Source of the DNA: Rhodoferax sp. AJA081-3
GTDB taxonomy: Bacteria; Pseudomonadota; Gammaproteobacteria; Burkholderiales; Burkholderiaceae_C
DNA: 64,000 bases
Reading direction: 5' to 3'
Assembly: GCF_017798165.1 (NCBI RefSeq)
Contig: NZ_CP059068.1
Span: 3,348,001 to 3,412,000 of the forward strand
Part shown: piece by piece, positions 34,702 to 43,045 of the stretch
Position numbering within the stretch: position 1 is the first letter of the stretch
Layout: the number at the start of each line of letters is the position of its first letter
Notes under the pieces: model-generated
Database searches by the model: none
The model's input: only the letters and a program-made list of their open reading frames with translations
What the model was told of the DNA's origin: nothing
Position numbers and translations under genes: made by a program

Positions 34702-35655
34702 ATGAGTACCATGCGGGACATCGACGAACGGACCAATCTGGCTTCCAACAGCATGTTCGAACTGCTGTTGTTCCGACTGGGTGAGGCGCCCGGCACCAAC
34801 CGGCGCGAGCTGTTTGGCATCAATGTGTTCAAGGTGCGCGAGATCCTGGTCATGCCCGAGATCACCGCCATGGTCAACATGCCGTCCACCGTGATGGGTG
34901 TGGCCAATATCCGCGGCCAGATGATCACCGTCATCAATCTGCCCAAGGTGGTGGGCTGCAACCCGACCAAGGGTCTGGGCATCCTGCTGGTCACCGAATT
35001 CGCCCGCACCACACAGGCCTTTGCGGTGGAAGAGGTCAACGAAATCGTGCGCCTGGAGTGGAAACACGTGTTGTCCGCCGAGAGCAGCGGTGGTGGCCTG
35101 GTCACCAGCATCGCGCGCCTAGACGGCAACGCTGAAAACACCCGACTGGCCCAGGTGCTGGACGTGGAGCAGATCCTGCGTGATGTGATGCCCAATGACC
35201 ACAGCTCCGAGGTGGACGAGGCCCAGGTCGGCGCGGTCAAGCTGCCACCCGGCACCGTGGTGCTGGCTGCAGATGACTCTGCCGTGGCCCGCATGATGAT
35301 CGAACAGGGCCTCAAGGCCATGGGTGTGCCCTATGTGATGACCAAGACCGGCAAGGAAGCCTGGGACATGCTGGAGACCATGACCGCCAAGGCCCAGGCC
35401 GAGGGCAAGACCATACAGGACAAGGTGTCCGTGGTGCTGACAGACCTGGAAATGCCGGTCATGGACGGCTTCACGCTGACGCGCAATATCAAGCAGGACG
35501 GTCGTTTCAAGGGCATTCCGGTCATCATCCATTCCTCGTTGACCGGCTCCGCGAACGAAGGCCATGTGAAGAGTGTGGGTGCCGACGCCTACATCGCCAA
35601 GTTTGTGGCCGAAGAGCTGGGCAACACCATCCGTTCGGTACTGGCGCGCAGGTAG
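34702..35655 (+). CDS. cheV: Chemotaxis coupling protein CheV (CheW-receiver fusion)
   Basis: 317 aa cytoplasmic protein. The N-terminal CheW domain (about 18-165) includes INVFKVREILVMPEITAM, GVANIRGQMITVINLP and FAVEEVNEIVRLEW. The receiver domain (about 184-315) has acidic residues DD191-192, the phosphoacceptor Asp248 in VVLTDLEMPVMDGF, and a Thr/Ser-Lys switch region (IIHSSLT, IAKFV). CheV couples receptors to CheA and tunes adaptation. GGGGAA lies upstream of ATG 34702. No other che genes are nearby. Confidence 0.95.
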   Translation: MSTMRDIDERTNLASNSMFELLLFRLGEAPGTNRRELFGINVFKVREILVMPEITAMVNMPSTVMGVANIRGQMITVINLPKVVGCNPTKGLGILLVTEFARTTQAFAVEEVNEIVRLEWKHVLSAESSGGGLVTSIARLDGNAENTRLAQVLDVEQILRDVMPNDHSSEVDEAQVGAVKLPPGTVVLAADDSAVARMMIEQGLKAMGVPYVMTKTGKEAWDMLETMTAKAQAEGKTIQDKVSVVLTDLEMPVMDGFTLTRNIKQDGRFKGIPVIIHSSLTGSANEGHVKSVGADAYIAKFVAEELGNTIRSVLARR

Positions 35656-35666
35656 ACACCACGCGG

Positions 35667-36320
35667 CTAACGCACCGTAAGCCGCACTTGCAGTTCGCTG
35701 CTCTGCTGGTCGGATGCGCTGGCCTGGCCCAGCAGTCCACTGCGCTCCGAGCGGTTATTGGTCTCGGACTGCGCAATGCTGACCCATTCCCCCAATGGCA
35801 ACACCAAGGTGCTGGTTCCAATCTCCAGTTCCACCAGATCCGTGCCGTCCCAGCGCGGTGTGGCCATAAACCCGGTGGATGCTTCCAGTAATACAAACCC
35901 CTGCACCAGCACCGGCCGCCCGTTGCGGAACTGGGTCTGCATCAGGCGAAACGGTCTGCTGCTGCGCAGGGTGATGGCGGCACTGCGGCCGTTGAGCACC
36001 AGCACCTGTTGCGACGCGGACCCGGATTGTTGCGCCTGCTGCTGACCCAGGTGCACCTGGGCCTGGGCGGACGCCGAGCCGCCGGACCCGAACTGCAGCC
36101 GCGCGTCGGCCTCTGCGCCGCTCCGTTCATGCTGGCTGCTGTGCACCTGGCGCACCTCAATTTGCAGGTTGCGCAGTGGCAAGGGATTTTGGTTTGCTAT
36201 GGATTGCATAGCGGGTTGTGCAGTAACGGCGGGGGCTAGAAGCATAAAAGACCACATGCTTCTGGTCAGAAACTGTCTTCTGTACCAGGGCGTGGTGACA
36301 GCAGATGGGGGTGTGGGCAT
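35667..36320 (-). CDS. Exported protein of unknown function
   Basis: About 217 aa from ATG 36320 (MPTPPSAVTTPWYRRQFLTR), with a signal-peptide-like segment MWSFMLLAPAVTAQPA; an internal ATG at 36257 is an alternative start. The mature part is Gln/Ser-rich with LRNLQIEVRQVH, QQVLVLNGRSAAITLRSSRP, VQGFVLLEASTGFMATPRW and a closing SELQVRLTVR. The VLNG-R-SA-I pattern is reminiscent of secretin-type beta domains, but I do not assign a family. The signal peptide region is encoded by a family-A repeat. It lies 26 bp downstream of the Lrp-like gene on the same strand. Confidence 0.7.
   Translation of the reverse strand: MPTPPSAVTTPWYRRQFLTRSMWSFMLLAPAVTAQPAMQSIANQNPLPLRNLQIEVRQVHSSQHERSGAEADARLQFGSGGSASAQAQVHLGQQQAQQSGSASQQVLVLNGRSAAITLRSSRPFRLMQTQFRNGRPVLVQGFVLLEASTGFMATPRWDGTDLVELEIGTSTLVLPLGEWVSIAQSETNNRSERSGLLGQASASDQQSSELQVRLTVR
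36194..36242 (-). repeat. Family-A repeat in frame within the signal peptide of the exported protein
   Basis: On the plus strand TTTGCTATGGATTGCATAGC and, after 15 nt, GGCGGGGGCTAGAAGC. Read by the gene it encodes LLAPAVTAQPAMQSIANQ. The fmt copy encodes [16 protein letters not shown] in the same frame and orientation. Confidence 0.8.
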
Positions 36321-36346
36321 GGTGTGGCCTCCGGTGCGTGGGCTTC

Positions 36347-36823
36347 TCAGGTCTTCAAATGGTCCAGCGGCAAGGCGCTGCTGGCCTTGACCTCTCCCAG
36401 CGAAAAGCTGGTGTGCAGGTCTTTCACGTGCGGCAAGTTGATCAGGCTCTCGCGCGCAAACCGCGAGAAGCTGTCCAGGTCCTGGCAAATCACCTGCAGT
36501 TCAAAGGTGCCGGAGCCGCTGATGTAGTGGCAGCTGACGATCTGCGGCAGCTTTTGTATGGCTTCTTCCAGTGCGCGGGTCGAGTCCCCAGTGTTGCGCT
36601 CGGCGTCCAGTCGCACAAAGGCCAGCACACCCAGTCCAATCTTCTGCCGGTCCAGCTCGGCGTGGTAACCCTTGATGAAGCCGGCCTCCTCCAGCGCGCG
36701 CACCCGGCGCCAGCAGGGCGCGGTCGACAGGCCAACGCGACTGGCCAGTTCAGTGTTGCTCAGGCGGCCGTCGTTTTGCAGCTCGCCTAGGATTGCAAGG
36801 TCAAATTTGTCGAGTTGTTCCAT
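36347..36823 (-). CDS. Lrp/AsnC family transcriptional regulator
   Basis: About 158 aa from ATG 36823 (MEQLDKFDLAILGELQNDGR). The N-terminal winged helix has LSNTELASRVGLSTAPCWRRVRALEEAG (HTH) and the C-terminal RAM/ligand domain covers about residues 70-145. It is divergent from the indolepyruvate oxidoreductase gene, a conserved arrangement in betaproteobacteria that suggests it senses an aromatic or branched amino acid and controls that gene. An inverted repeat touching its start codon may be its own operator. Confidence 0.93.
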   Translation of the reverse strand: MEQLDKFDLAILGELQNDGRLSNTELASRVGLSTAPCWRRVRALEEAGFIKGYHAELDRQKIGLGVLAFVRLDAERNTGDSTRALEEAIQKLPQIVSCHYISGSGTFELQVICQDLDSFSRFARESLINLPHVKDLHTSFSLGEVKASSALPLDHLKT

Positions 36824-36846
36824 ATATTGGCATTTTGCAGCAATAT
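36824..36846. promoter_or_regulatory. Inverted repeat at the Lrp start, candidate operator
   Basis: ATATTG (36824-36829) and CAATAT (36841-36846) flank TTTTGCAGC, an AT-rich dyad of the size bound by Lrp/AsnC proteins. It lies directly upstream of the regulator's ATG and about 40 bp upstream of the predicted promoter of the divergent gene, so it could serve autorepression and control of the oxidoreductase. Confidence 0.4.
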
Positions 36847-36883
36847 CCTTTCCCAAGCCATGTTCGTTTGGGCACAAAACGCA

Positions 36884-36912
36884 ATGACATATCAGGCCAA
36901 ACTGCCTACACT
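36884..36912 (+). promoter_or_regulatory. Sigma-70-type promoter for the indolepyruvate oxidoreductase
   Basis: ATGACA (36884-36889, five of six matches to the -35 consensus), a 17-bp spacer and TACACT (36907-36912, four of six to the -10 consensus). It is placed 87 bp upstream of the ATG of the oxidoreductase gene. Confidence 0.45.
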
Positions 36913-36998
36913 GATCTCCCAACGAGAAGGTCCCGCGCATGCTTGACGGACCCCGTTGAAGCCAGCCCACTACCGCCAGCCCCGGAGACAAAACCGCC

Positions 36999-39900
36999 AT
37001 GAATGCACCGCTACCCGAACACGTCCGCAAGGCCCTGGAAACCGTCACGCTAGACGACAAGTATTCCCTGGACTATGGCCACGCCTTCATGAGCGGCGTG
37101 CAGGCCCTGGTCAAGCTGCCCATGTTGCAGCGCGTGCGCGACTTGGCGGTCGGCAAGAACACGGCCGGTTTCATCAGCGGCTACCGCGGCTCACCACTGG
37201 GCACCTATGACCAGTCCCTGGTCAAGGCCGAAAAGTACCTGAAGGCGCACCATGTGGTGTTCCAGCCCGGTGTCAACGAAGAGCTCGCCGCCACCGCGCT
37301 GTGGGGCACACAACAACTGGGCTTTGCGCCCAAGGGCAGCAACAAATACGACGGCGTGTTTGGCATCTGGTACGGCAAGGGCCCGGGCGTGGACCGCTGC
37401 TCGGATGTGTTCAAACACGCCAATATGGCCGGCACCACACCCTGGGGCGGCGTGATCGCCGTGGCCGGTGACGACCACATCTCCAAGAGCTCCACCGCCG
37501 CCCACCAGAGTGACCACATCTTCAAGGCCTGCGGCACGCCGGTGTTCTTCCCGACCAATGTGCAGGAAATTCTGGACCTGGGGATTCACGCCTTTGCCAT
37601 GAGCCGCTTCTCCGGCGTCTGGTCCGGCATGAAGACCATTCAGGAAATCGTCGAATCCAGTGCCACGGCCATGATCGACCCGGACCGCGTGCAGATCAAG
37701 ATCCCTACCGACTTTGTGATTCCCAACGGCGGCCTGCACATCCGCTGGCCCGACCACGCACTGGAGCAGGAAGCGCGCTTGTTTGACTACAAGTGGTATG
37801 CCGCGCTGGCCTATATCCGCGCCAACCGCCTGAACTACAACGTCATCGAAGGCCCGAACGACCGCCTGGGCTTGATCGCCAGCGGCAAGGCCTACAACGA
37901 CACGCGCCAGGCCCTGCTGGACCTGGGGCTGGACGATGCCACCTGCCAGCGCATCGGCATCCGCCTGCACAAGGTGGGTGTGGTGTGGCCGCTGGAGGCT
38001 CAACTGACCCGCGAGTTCGCCACCGGCCTGCAAGAGATTCTGGTCGTCGAAGAAAAGCGCCAGGTCATCGAATACCAGTTGAAGGAAGGTTTGTACAACT
38101 GGCGCGCCGATGTGCGCCCCCGCGTGCTGGGCAAGTTCAACGAGATGGAGTCCGACGAATCGGGATTTGGCAGCGGCGGGGAGTGGGGCATGCCCAACCC
38201 CAGCGACAACACGCTGTTGCGCGCCAACGCCGATTTGTCGCCCGCCATCATCGCGCGCGCCATTGCCAAGCGCATCAAGAACATGGGTGTGGATGCCGAC
38301 ACTGCTGCCCGCATCGACGCACAACTGGCCATCCTGAGCGCCAAGGAAAGCGCCATGCACGTGTTGGAGGTGAACCGCGCCAAGGCCGACATCAAGCTGG
38401 CCGACCGCCAGCCCTGGTTCTGCTCTGGCTGCCCGCATAACACCAGCACCAAGGTCCCTGAAGGTTCACGCGCCATGGCCGGTATTGGCTGCCACTTCAT
38501 GACCATCTGGATGGACCGTGCCACCGTGGGCTTCACCCAGATGGGTGGTGAAGGTGTGCCATGGGTGGGCCAGCAGCCCTTCAGCAACGACCAGCACATG
38601 TTCGCCAACCTGGGCGACGGCACCTACTTCCACAGCGGCCTGCTGGCCGTGCGCCAGAGCATCGCGTCTGGCGTCAACATCACCTACAAGATTCTGTACA
38701 ACGATGCGGTGGCCATGACGGGCGGCCAGCAGGTCGGTGAACGCGCCGAAGGCCACTCGGTTGTGCAGATTGCACAAAGTATGCGGGCCGAAGGCGCCAT
38801 CAAGATCGTGGTCGTGACCGACGAGCCGGAGAAGTACGACGGCGTGGAACTGGCCCAGGGCGTGACCGTGCACCACCGCGATTTGCTGGATGACATCCAG
38901 AAGGAATTCCGCGAGATCAAAGGCACAACGGTCATCATTTACGACCAGACCTGTGCCACCGAAAAACGCCGCCGCCGCAAGCGGGGCACCATGGTGGACC
39001 CGGCCAAACGGGTGGTCATCAACGAACTGGTGTGTGAAGGCTGTGGGGATTGCGGCGCCCAGAGCAACTGCGTCAGCGTGGAACCTCTGGAAACCGAGTT
39101 TGGCCGCAAGCGCCAGATCAACCAGAGCACCTGCAACAAGGACATCAGCTGCGTCAAGGGCTTCTGCCCCAGCTTTGTCACGGTCGAGGGCGGCAGCCTG
39201 CGCAAGAAGGCCAAGGGCAAGTCGGCCGCATCTACGGACGTCGCCACATTGCCTGCACCGGTGATACCGCAACTCAGCGCCGCAGTACATGCGGCCGATG
39301 GCAGTGCCAGCGGCGGTGCCTGGGGCATCATCGTGGCCGGCGTCGGTGGCACCGGCGTCATCACCATCGGCCAGTTGCTGGGTGTGGCAGCCCACCTGGA
39401 AGGCAAGGGCATCGTCACCCAAGACGCCGGTGGCCTGGCGCAAAAGGGCGGTGCCACCTGGAGCCATGTGCTGATCGCCGCCACGCAGGACGACATCCGC
39501 ACCACGCGTGTCAGCATGGCTTCGGCCGACCTGGTGATTGGCTGCGACCCCATCGTGGTGGCCGGCAAGGAAACAACGATGCGCATGCGCCAGGGCCGCA
39601 CCCATGTGGCGCTGAATTCACACAGCGCGCCGACCGCAGCTTTTGTCAACAACCCCAACTGGGCCAACCCCGGTGACGATTGCCTGACGGAAATCACCAA
39701 TGCGGTGGGCGAAGACGGCGTGGGCGCCTTTGACGCTGATGCCATGGCGACAAGCTTCCTGGGCGACAGCATTTACACCAACCCCATCATGCTGGGTTAT
39801 GCCTGGCAAAAGGGTTGGATTCCGCTGGAGCATGCCTCGCTGATGCGGGCGATTGAACTCAACGGCGTGGCCATCGAGAACAACAAGACCGCCTTTGCCT

Positions 39901-40646
39901 GGGGCCGCCAGGCCGCGCTGGACTGGCCAGCCGTGCAAAAACTGCTGAATCCGGGTCAGGTCATTGCTTTCACGCCCCGTAGCACGCAGACGGTGGACGA
40001 GCTGGTGGCCAAACGGGTCGAATTTTTGACCGGCTACCAGAACGCGGCTTATGCAGCAAGTTATGCCAGCTTTGTGGACACCGTGCGCAAAGCCGAATCC
40101 GCCATAACACCCGCATCGGACAACGCCAAGCGCGAAGCCCTGCCGTTGACCCAGGCCGTGGCCCGTTACCTGTTCAAGCTCATGGCCTACAAGGACGAGT
40201 ACGAAGTCGCCCGCCTGCATACCGACAAAACCTTCCTGGCCAAGGTCAACGCCCAGTTTGAAGGCGATTTCAAGCTGAACTACCACCTGGCCCCGCCCCT
40301 GCTGGCCAAAACCAACGCGGCCGGTGAGTTGCAAAAACGCAGCTACGGCCCTTGGATGCAAAGCGCTTTCCGCCTGCTGGCTCCGCTGAAGGTGCTGCGC
40401 GGTGGCACGTTTGACATCTTTGGCTACACCGAAGAACGCCGCCACGAGCGTGCCTTGGTGCAGGAATACAAGGACGCGGTGCAGGGCCTGTTGCCCCAGT
40501 TGAACGCCGCAAACCGGGATGCGGCCGTGGCCTTTGCCCGCCTGCCGGAGCAGATCCGGGGGTACGGCCATGTGAAAGCCCGGCATCTGGCGGCCGCTCG
40601 TCAGCAATGGTCCATGTTGTTGGAGCGTTTTCACCGGCCGACCTGA
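36999..40646 (+). CDS. Indolepyruvate ferredoxin oxidoreductase, fused alpha-beta type
   Basis: 1215 aa thiamine-diphosphate and iron-sulfur enzyme that oxidatively decarboxylates aryl (or branched) 2-oxo acids to acyl-CoA with ferredoxin. It begins with a YSLDYGHAFMSGVQALVKLP segment and FISGYRGSPLGTYD. The TPP-binding C-terminal part of subunit A has PWFCSGCPHNTSTKVPEGSR and GIGCHFM. The Fe-S region has CEGCGDC and CVKGFCPSF, and the gamma-type domain starts at GIIVAGVGGTGVITIGQLLG (about residue 776). GGAG lies at 36983-36986 before ATG 36999. Divergent Lrp-type regulator. Confidence 0.94.
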   Translation: MNAPLPEHVRKALETVTLDDKYSLDYGHAFMSGVQALVKLPMLQRVRDLAVGKNTAGFISGYRGSPLGTYDQSLVKAEKYLKAHHVVFQPGVNEELAATALWGTQQLGFAPKGSNKYDGVFGIWYGKGPGVDRCSDVFKHANMAGTTPWGGVIAVAGDDHISKSSTAAHQSDHIFKACGTPVFFPTNVQEILDLGIHAFAMSRFSGVWSGMKTIQEIVESSATAMIDPDRVQIKIPTDFVIPNGGLHIRWPDHALEQEARLFDYKWYAALAYIRANRLNYNVIEGPNDRLGLIASGKAYNDTRQALLDLGLDDATCQRIGIRLHKVGVVWPLEAQLTREFATGLQEILVVEEKRQVIEYQLKEGLYNWRADVRPRVLGKFNEMESDESGFGSGGEWGMPNPSDNTLLRANADLSPAIIARAIAKRIKNMGVDADTAARIDAQLAILSAKESAMHVLEVNRAKADIKLADRQPWFCSGCPHNTSTKVPEGSRAMAGIGCHFMTIWMDRATVGFTQMGGEGVPWVGQQPFSNDQHMFANLGDGTYFHSGLLAVRQSIASGVNITYKILYNDAVAMTGGQQVGERAEGHSVVQIAQSMRAEGAIKIVVVTDEPEKYDGVELAQGVTVHHRDLLDDIQKEFREIKGTTVIIYDQTCATEKRRRRKRGTMVDPAKRVVINELVCEGCGDCGAQSNCVSVEPLETEFGRKRQINQSTCNKDISCVKGFCPSFVTVEGGSLRKKAKGKSAASTDVATLPAPVIPQLSAAVHAADGSASGGAWGIIVAGVGGTGVITIGQLLGVAAHLEGKGIVTQDAGGLAQKGGATWSHVLIAATQDDIRTTRVSMASADLVIGCDPIVVAGKETTMRMRQGRTHVALNSHSAPTAAFVNNPNWANPGDDCLTEITNAVGEDGVGAFDADAMATSFLGDSIYTNPIMLGYAWQKGWIPLEHASLMRAIELNGVAIENNKTAFAWGRQAALDWPAVQKLLNPGQVIAFTPRSTQTVDELVAKRVEFLTGYQNAAYAASYASFVDTVRKAESAITPASDNAKREALPLTQAVARYLFKLMAYKDEYEVARLHTDKTFLAKVNAQFEGDFKLNYHLAPPLLAKTNAAGELQKRSYGPWMQSAFRLLAPLKVLRGGTFDIFGYTEERRHERALVQEYKDAVQGLLPQLNAANRDAAVAFARLPEQIRGYGHVKARHLAAARQQWSMLLERFHRPT

Positions 40647-40729
40647 AGCGGTGTGGGGATTAGTTGCTGTCCGAAAGGACAACATTTGGCCCCGCCCGTC
40701 TACAATCAAGGGTTGCCCCAGCGCATGGT

Positions 40730-40760
40730 CGCCACCTCTATTGGGGTGGCGCGCTTTTTC
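40730..40760 (+). terminator. Hairpin with T-run between the oxidoreductase gene and yajC
   Basis: CGCCACC (40730-40736) pairs with GGTGGCG (40745-40751), followed by CGCTTTTTC. It could end the oxidoreductase transcript. It also lies downstream of a TACAAT (40701-40706) that may be a -10 box, in which case it would act as an attenuator in the yajC leader. A second small hairpin (TGTCC-GAAA-GGACA) lies at 40669-40682. Confidence 0.45.
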
Positions 40761-40787
40761 TTGTCCCTAGTTTTGTGGAGTTTGCCT

Positions 40788-41120
40788 GTGTTTATTTCCT
40801 CTGCTTTTGCCCAAACTGCTCCCGCTGCTGCTGCCGGAGGCAGCATGGCCGATTCCCTGATGAGCATGCTGCCGCTGGTTTTGATGTTTGTGGTGCTTTA
40901 CTTTGTGATGATCCGCCCCCAGATGAAGAAGCAGAAAGAGCACCGCGCCATGATCGAAGCGGTCGCCAAGGGTGACGAAGTGGTCACAGCCGGTGGTGTG
41001 CTGGGCAAGATCAGCAAGATCGGTGAAAACTACCTGGGCGTTGAAGTGGCCAATGGTGTCGAGATCCAGATCCAGCGCAGCGCGGTGGTCCAGGTCCTGC
41101 CCAAGGGCACGATCAAGTAA
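40788..41120 (+). CDS. yajC: Sec translocase accessory protein YajC
   Basis: 110 aa from GTG 40788, the same length as E. coli YajC, with GGAG 7-8 nt upstream. The N-terminal MFISSAFAQ is followed by a membrane helix (LPLVLMFVVLYFVMIRPQMK) and the cytoplasmic AMIEAVAKGDEVVTAGGVLGKI. Works with SecDF in the Sec holo-translocon. Upstream in-frame codons exist but give a second hydrophobic stretch not expected in the family. First gene of yajC-secD-secF. Confidence 0.93.
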   Translation: MFISSAFAQTAPAAAAGGSMADSLMSMLPLVLMFVVLYFVMIRPQMKKQKEHRAMIEAVAKGDEVVTAGGVLGKISKIGENYLGVEVANGVEIQIQRSAVVQVLPKGTIK

Positions 41121-41156
41121 TCATTTGTAACTTTTTTACTAGACTGTCGTGCGATC

Positions 41157-43034
41157 ATGAACCGTTACCCGGTGTGGAAATACGCGATCATCCTGATCGC
41201 GCTGGTGGTGGGCGGCCTGTTCGCGCTGCCCAATGTGTTTGGTGAGTCACCCGCCGTGCAGGTGTCGGTGGCCAAGACCTCCGTAAAGCTGGACGCTGCG
41301 GTGCTGACCCAGGTGGAAGAGGCGCTCAAAACGGCGGGTATCGCCCCTGAAGTGGTCGCATTGGAAGGCGCCTCCATACGGGCACGTTTCCCCAGCACGG
41401 ATGTGCAACTCAAGGCCAAAGATGCCGTCCAGAAGGCATTGAACCCGGACCTCGCCAACCCCTCTTATGTGGTGGCCCTGAATCTGGTGTCGCGCTCCCC
41501 AGCCTGGCTGACCGCTTTGCATGCATCCCCCATGTACCTGGGTCTGGATTTGCGGGGTGGTGTGCATTTCATGCTGCAGGTGAACATGGAGGCCGCGCTC
41601 ACCAAGCGTGCGGAGTCGCAGGCGGGGGATATCCGCACCGTCTTGCGCGAGAAAAATGTGCGCCACGGCGGCATCAGCCGCAATGGTCAGGCCATTGAAA
41701 TCCGCTTCCGCGACGCCGCAACTGCTGAGGCGGCCCGGCGCATTATCCAGGACCAGTTCACCGACTTGGCTACGGTGCAGACGGTGGATGGCACCGACGT
41801 CAAGATGGTCGCCACGATCCAGCCGGTGGCTGCGCGCAGGGTGCAAGACCAGGCGCTGAAACAAAACATCACCACCCTGCACAACCGTATCAACGAACTG
41901 GGTGTCAGTGAGCCTGTGATCCAGCAACAAGGCCTGGACCGAATCGTGGTGCAACTGCCCGGTGTGCAGGATGTGGCCCGTGCCAAGGACTTGATTGGCC
42001 GCACGGCCACGCTGGAATTGCGCATGGTCGATGACAGCACGGATGGTCGTGCTGCCGAGAGCGGTATTGGCGCCGTACCTTTTGGGTCCGAGCGTTTTCT
42101 GGAGCGCAACGGCACGCCTGTGATCGTCAAGAAGCAGGTGATCATTGCTGGCGACAACCTCACGGACGCGCAGCCCGGCTTTGATTCGCAAACCCAGCAA
42201 CCCAAGGTGGACCTAGTGGTGGACGCCAAGGGCGGCCGCATCATGCGCGACGTCAGCCGTGAAAACCTGAAAAAACGCATGGCCATCGTGCTCTTTGAAA
42301 AGGGCAAGGGCGAGGTGTTGACCGCACCGGTCATTCAGGGTGAGCTGGGCAACCGCTTCCAGATTACGGGCACCATGTCGGTGGTGGAAGCCAATGACCT
42401 GGCGTTGCTGTTGCGCGCCGGTTCACTCGCCGCACCCATGGAAATCATCGAAGAACGCACCATTGGCCCCAGCCTGGGTGCCGAGAACATTGCCAAAGGC
42501 TTTAACAGCGTCACCTGGGGTTTTGTCGCGGTTGCGATCTTCATGTGTATTTATTACGCCTTGTTTGGCGTGATCTCCAGCCTGGCGCTGGCCTTCAACT
42601 TGTTGCTGCTGGTGGCCGTGTTGTCCATGCTGCAGGCTACGTTGACCTTGCCCGGCATGGCCGCCATGGCCCTGGTGCTGGGTATGGCGATCGACGCCAA
42701 TGTGCTGATTAACGAGCGGGTGCGGGAAGAGCTGCGCAATGGGGCTTCTGCCCAAGCCGCCATCCACGCCGGTTACGACCGAGCCTGGGCCACCATCATC
42801 GACTCCAACGTGACGACCCTGATTGCCGGATTCGCCCTGCTGGCCTTTGGCTCAGGTCCGGTGCGTGGTTTTGCCGTCGTCCATTGCCTGGGTATTCTGA
42901 CCAGCATGTTCTCGGGCGTTTTCTTCTCCCGGGGCGTGGTAAATTTGTGGTACGGTCGGCAGAAGAAACTAAAAAATGTGTCCATTGGGACAGTTTGGCG
43001 GCCTGATTCCGGCAATCAGGTCACGACAAACTAA
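41157..43034 (+). CDS. secD: Protein translocase subunit SecD
   Basis: 625 aa inner-membrane protein using the proton motive force to pull proteins across the membrane. First helix at the N terminus, then a large periplasmic region with LGLDLRGGVHFMLQV and LRNRI-type TLHNRINELGVSEPVIQQQG and IVVQLPGVQD. Five C-terminal helices follow, with AMVLGMAIDANVLINERVREEL (conserved functional Asp) and a closing LWYGR. 36 bp after yajC and 11 bp before secF. Confidence 0.98.
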   Translation: MNRYPVWKYAIILIALVVGGLFALPNVFGESPAVQVSVAKTSVKLDAAVLTQVEEALKTAGIAPEVVALEGASIRARFPSTDVQLKAKDAVQKALNPDLANPSYVVALNLVSRSPAWLTALHASPMYLGLDLRGGVHFMLQVNMEAALTKRAESQAGDIRTVLREKNVRHGGISRNGQAIEIRFRDAATAEAARRIIQDQFTDLATVQTVDGTDVKMVATIQPVAARRVQDQALKQNITTLHNRINELGVSEPVIQQQGLDRIVVQLPGVQDVARAKDLIGRTATLELRMVDDSTDGRAAESGIGAVPFGSERFLERNGTPVIVKKQVIIAGDNLTDAQPGFDSQTQQPKVDLVVDAKGGRIMRDVSRENLKKRMAIVLFEKGKGEVLTAPVIQGELGNRFQITGTMSVVEANDLALLLRAGSLAAPMEIIEERTIGPSLGAENIAKGFNSVTWGFVAVAIFMCIYYALFGVISSLALAFNLLLLVAVLSMLQATLTLPGMAAMALVLGMAIDANVLINERVREELRNGASAQAAIHAGYDRAWATIIDSNVTTLIAGFALLAFGSGPVRGFAVVHCLGILTSMFSGVFFSRGVVNLWYGRQKKLKNVSIGTVWRPDSGNQVTTN

Positions 43035-43045
43035 AGGGATTAGGC

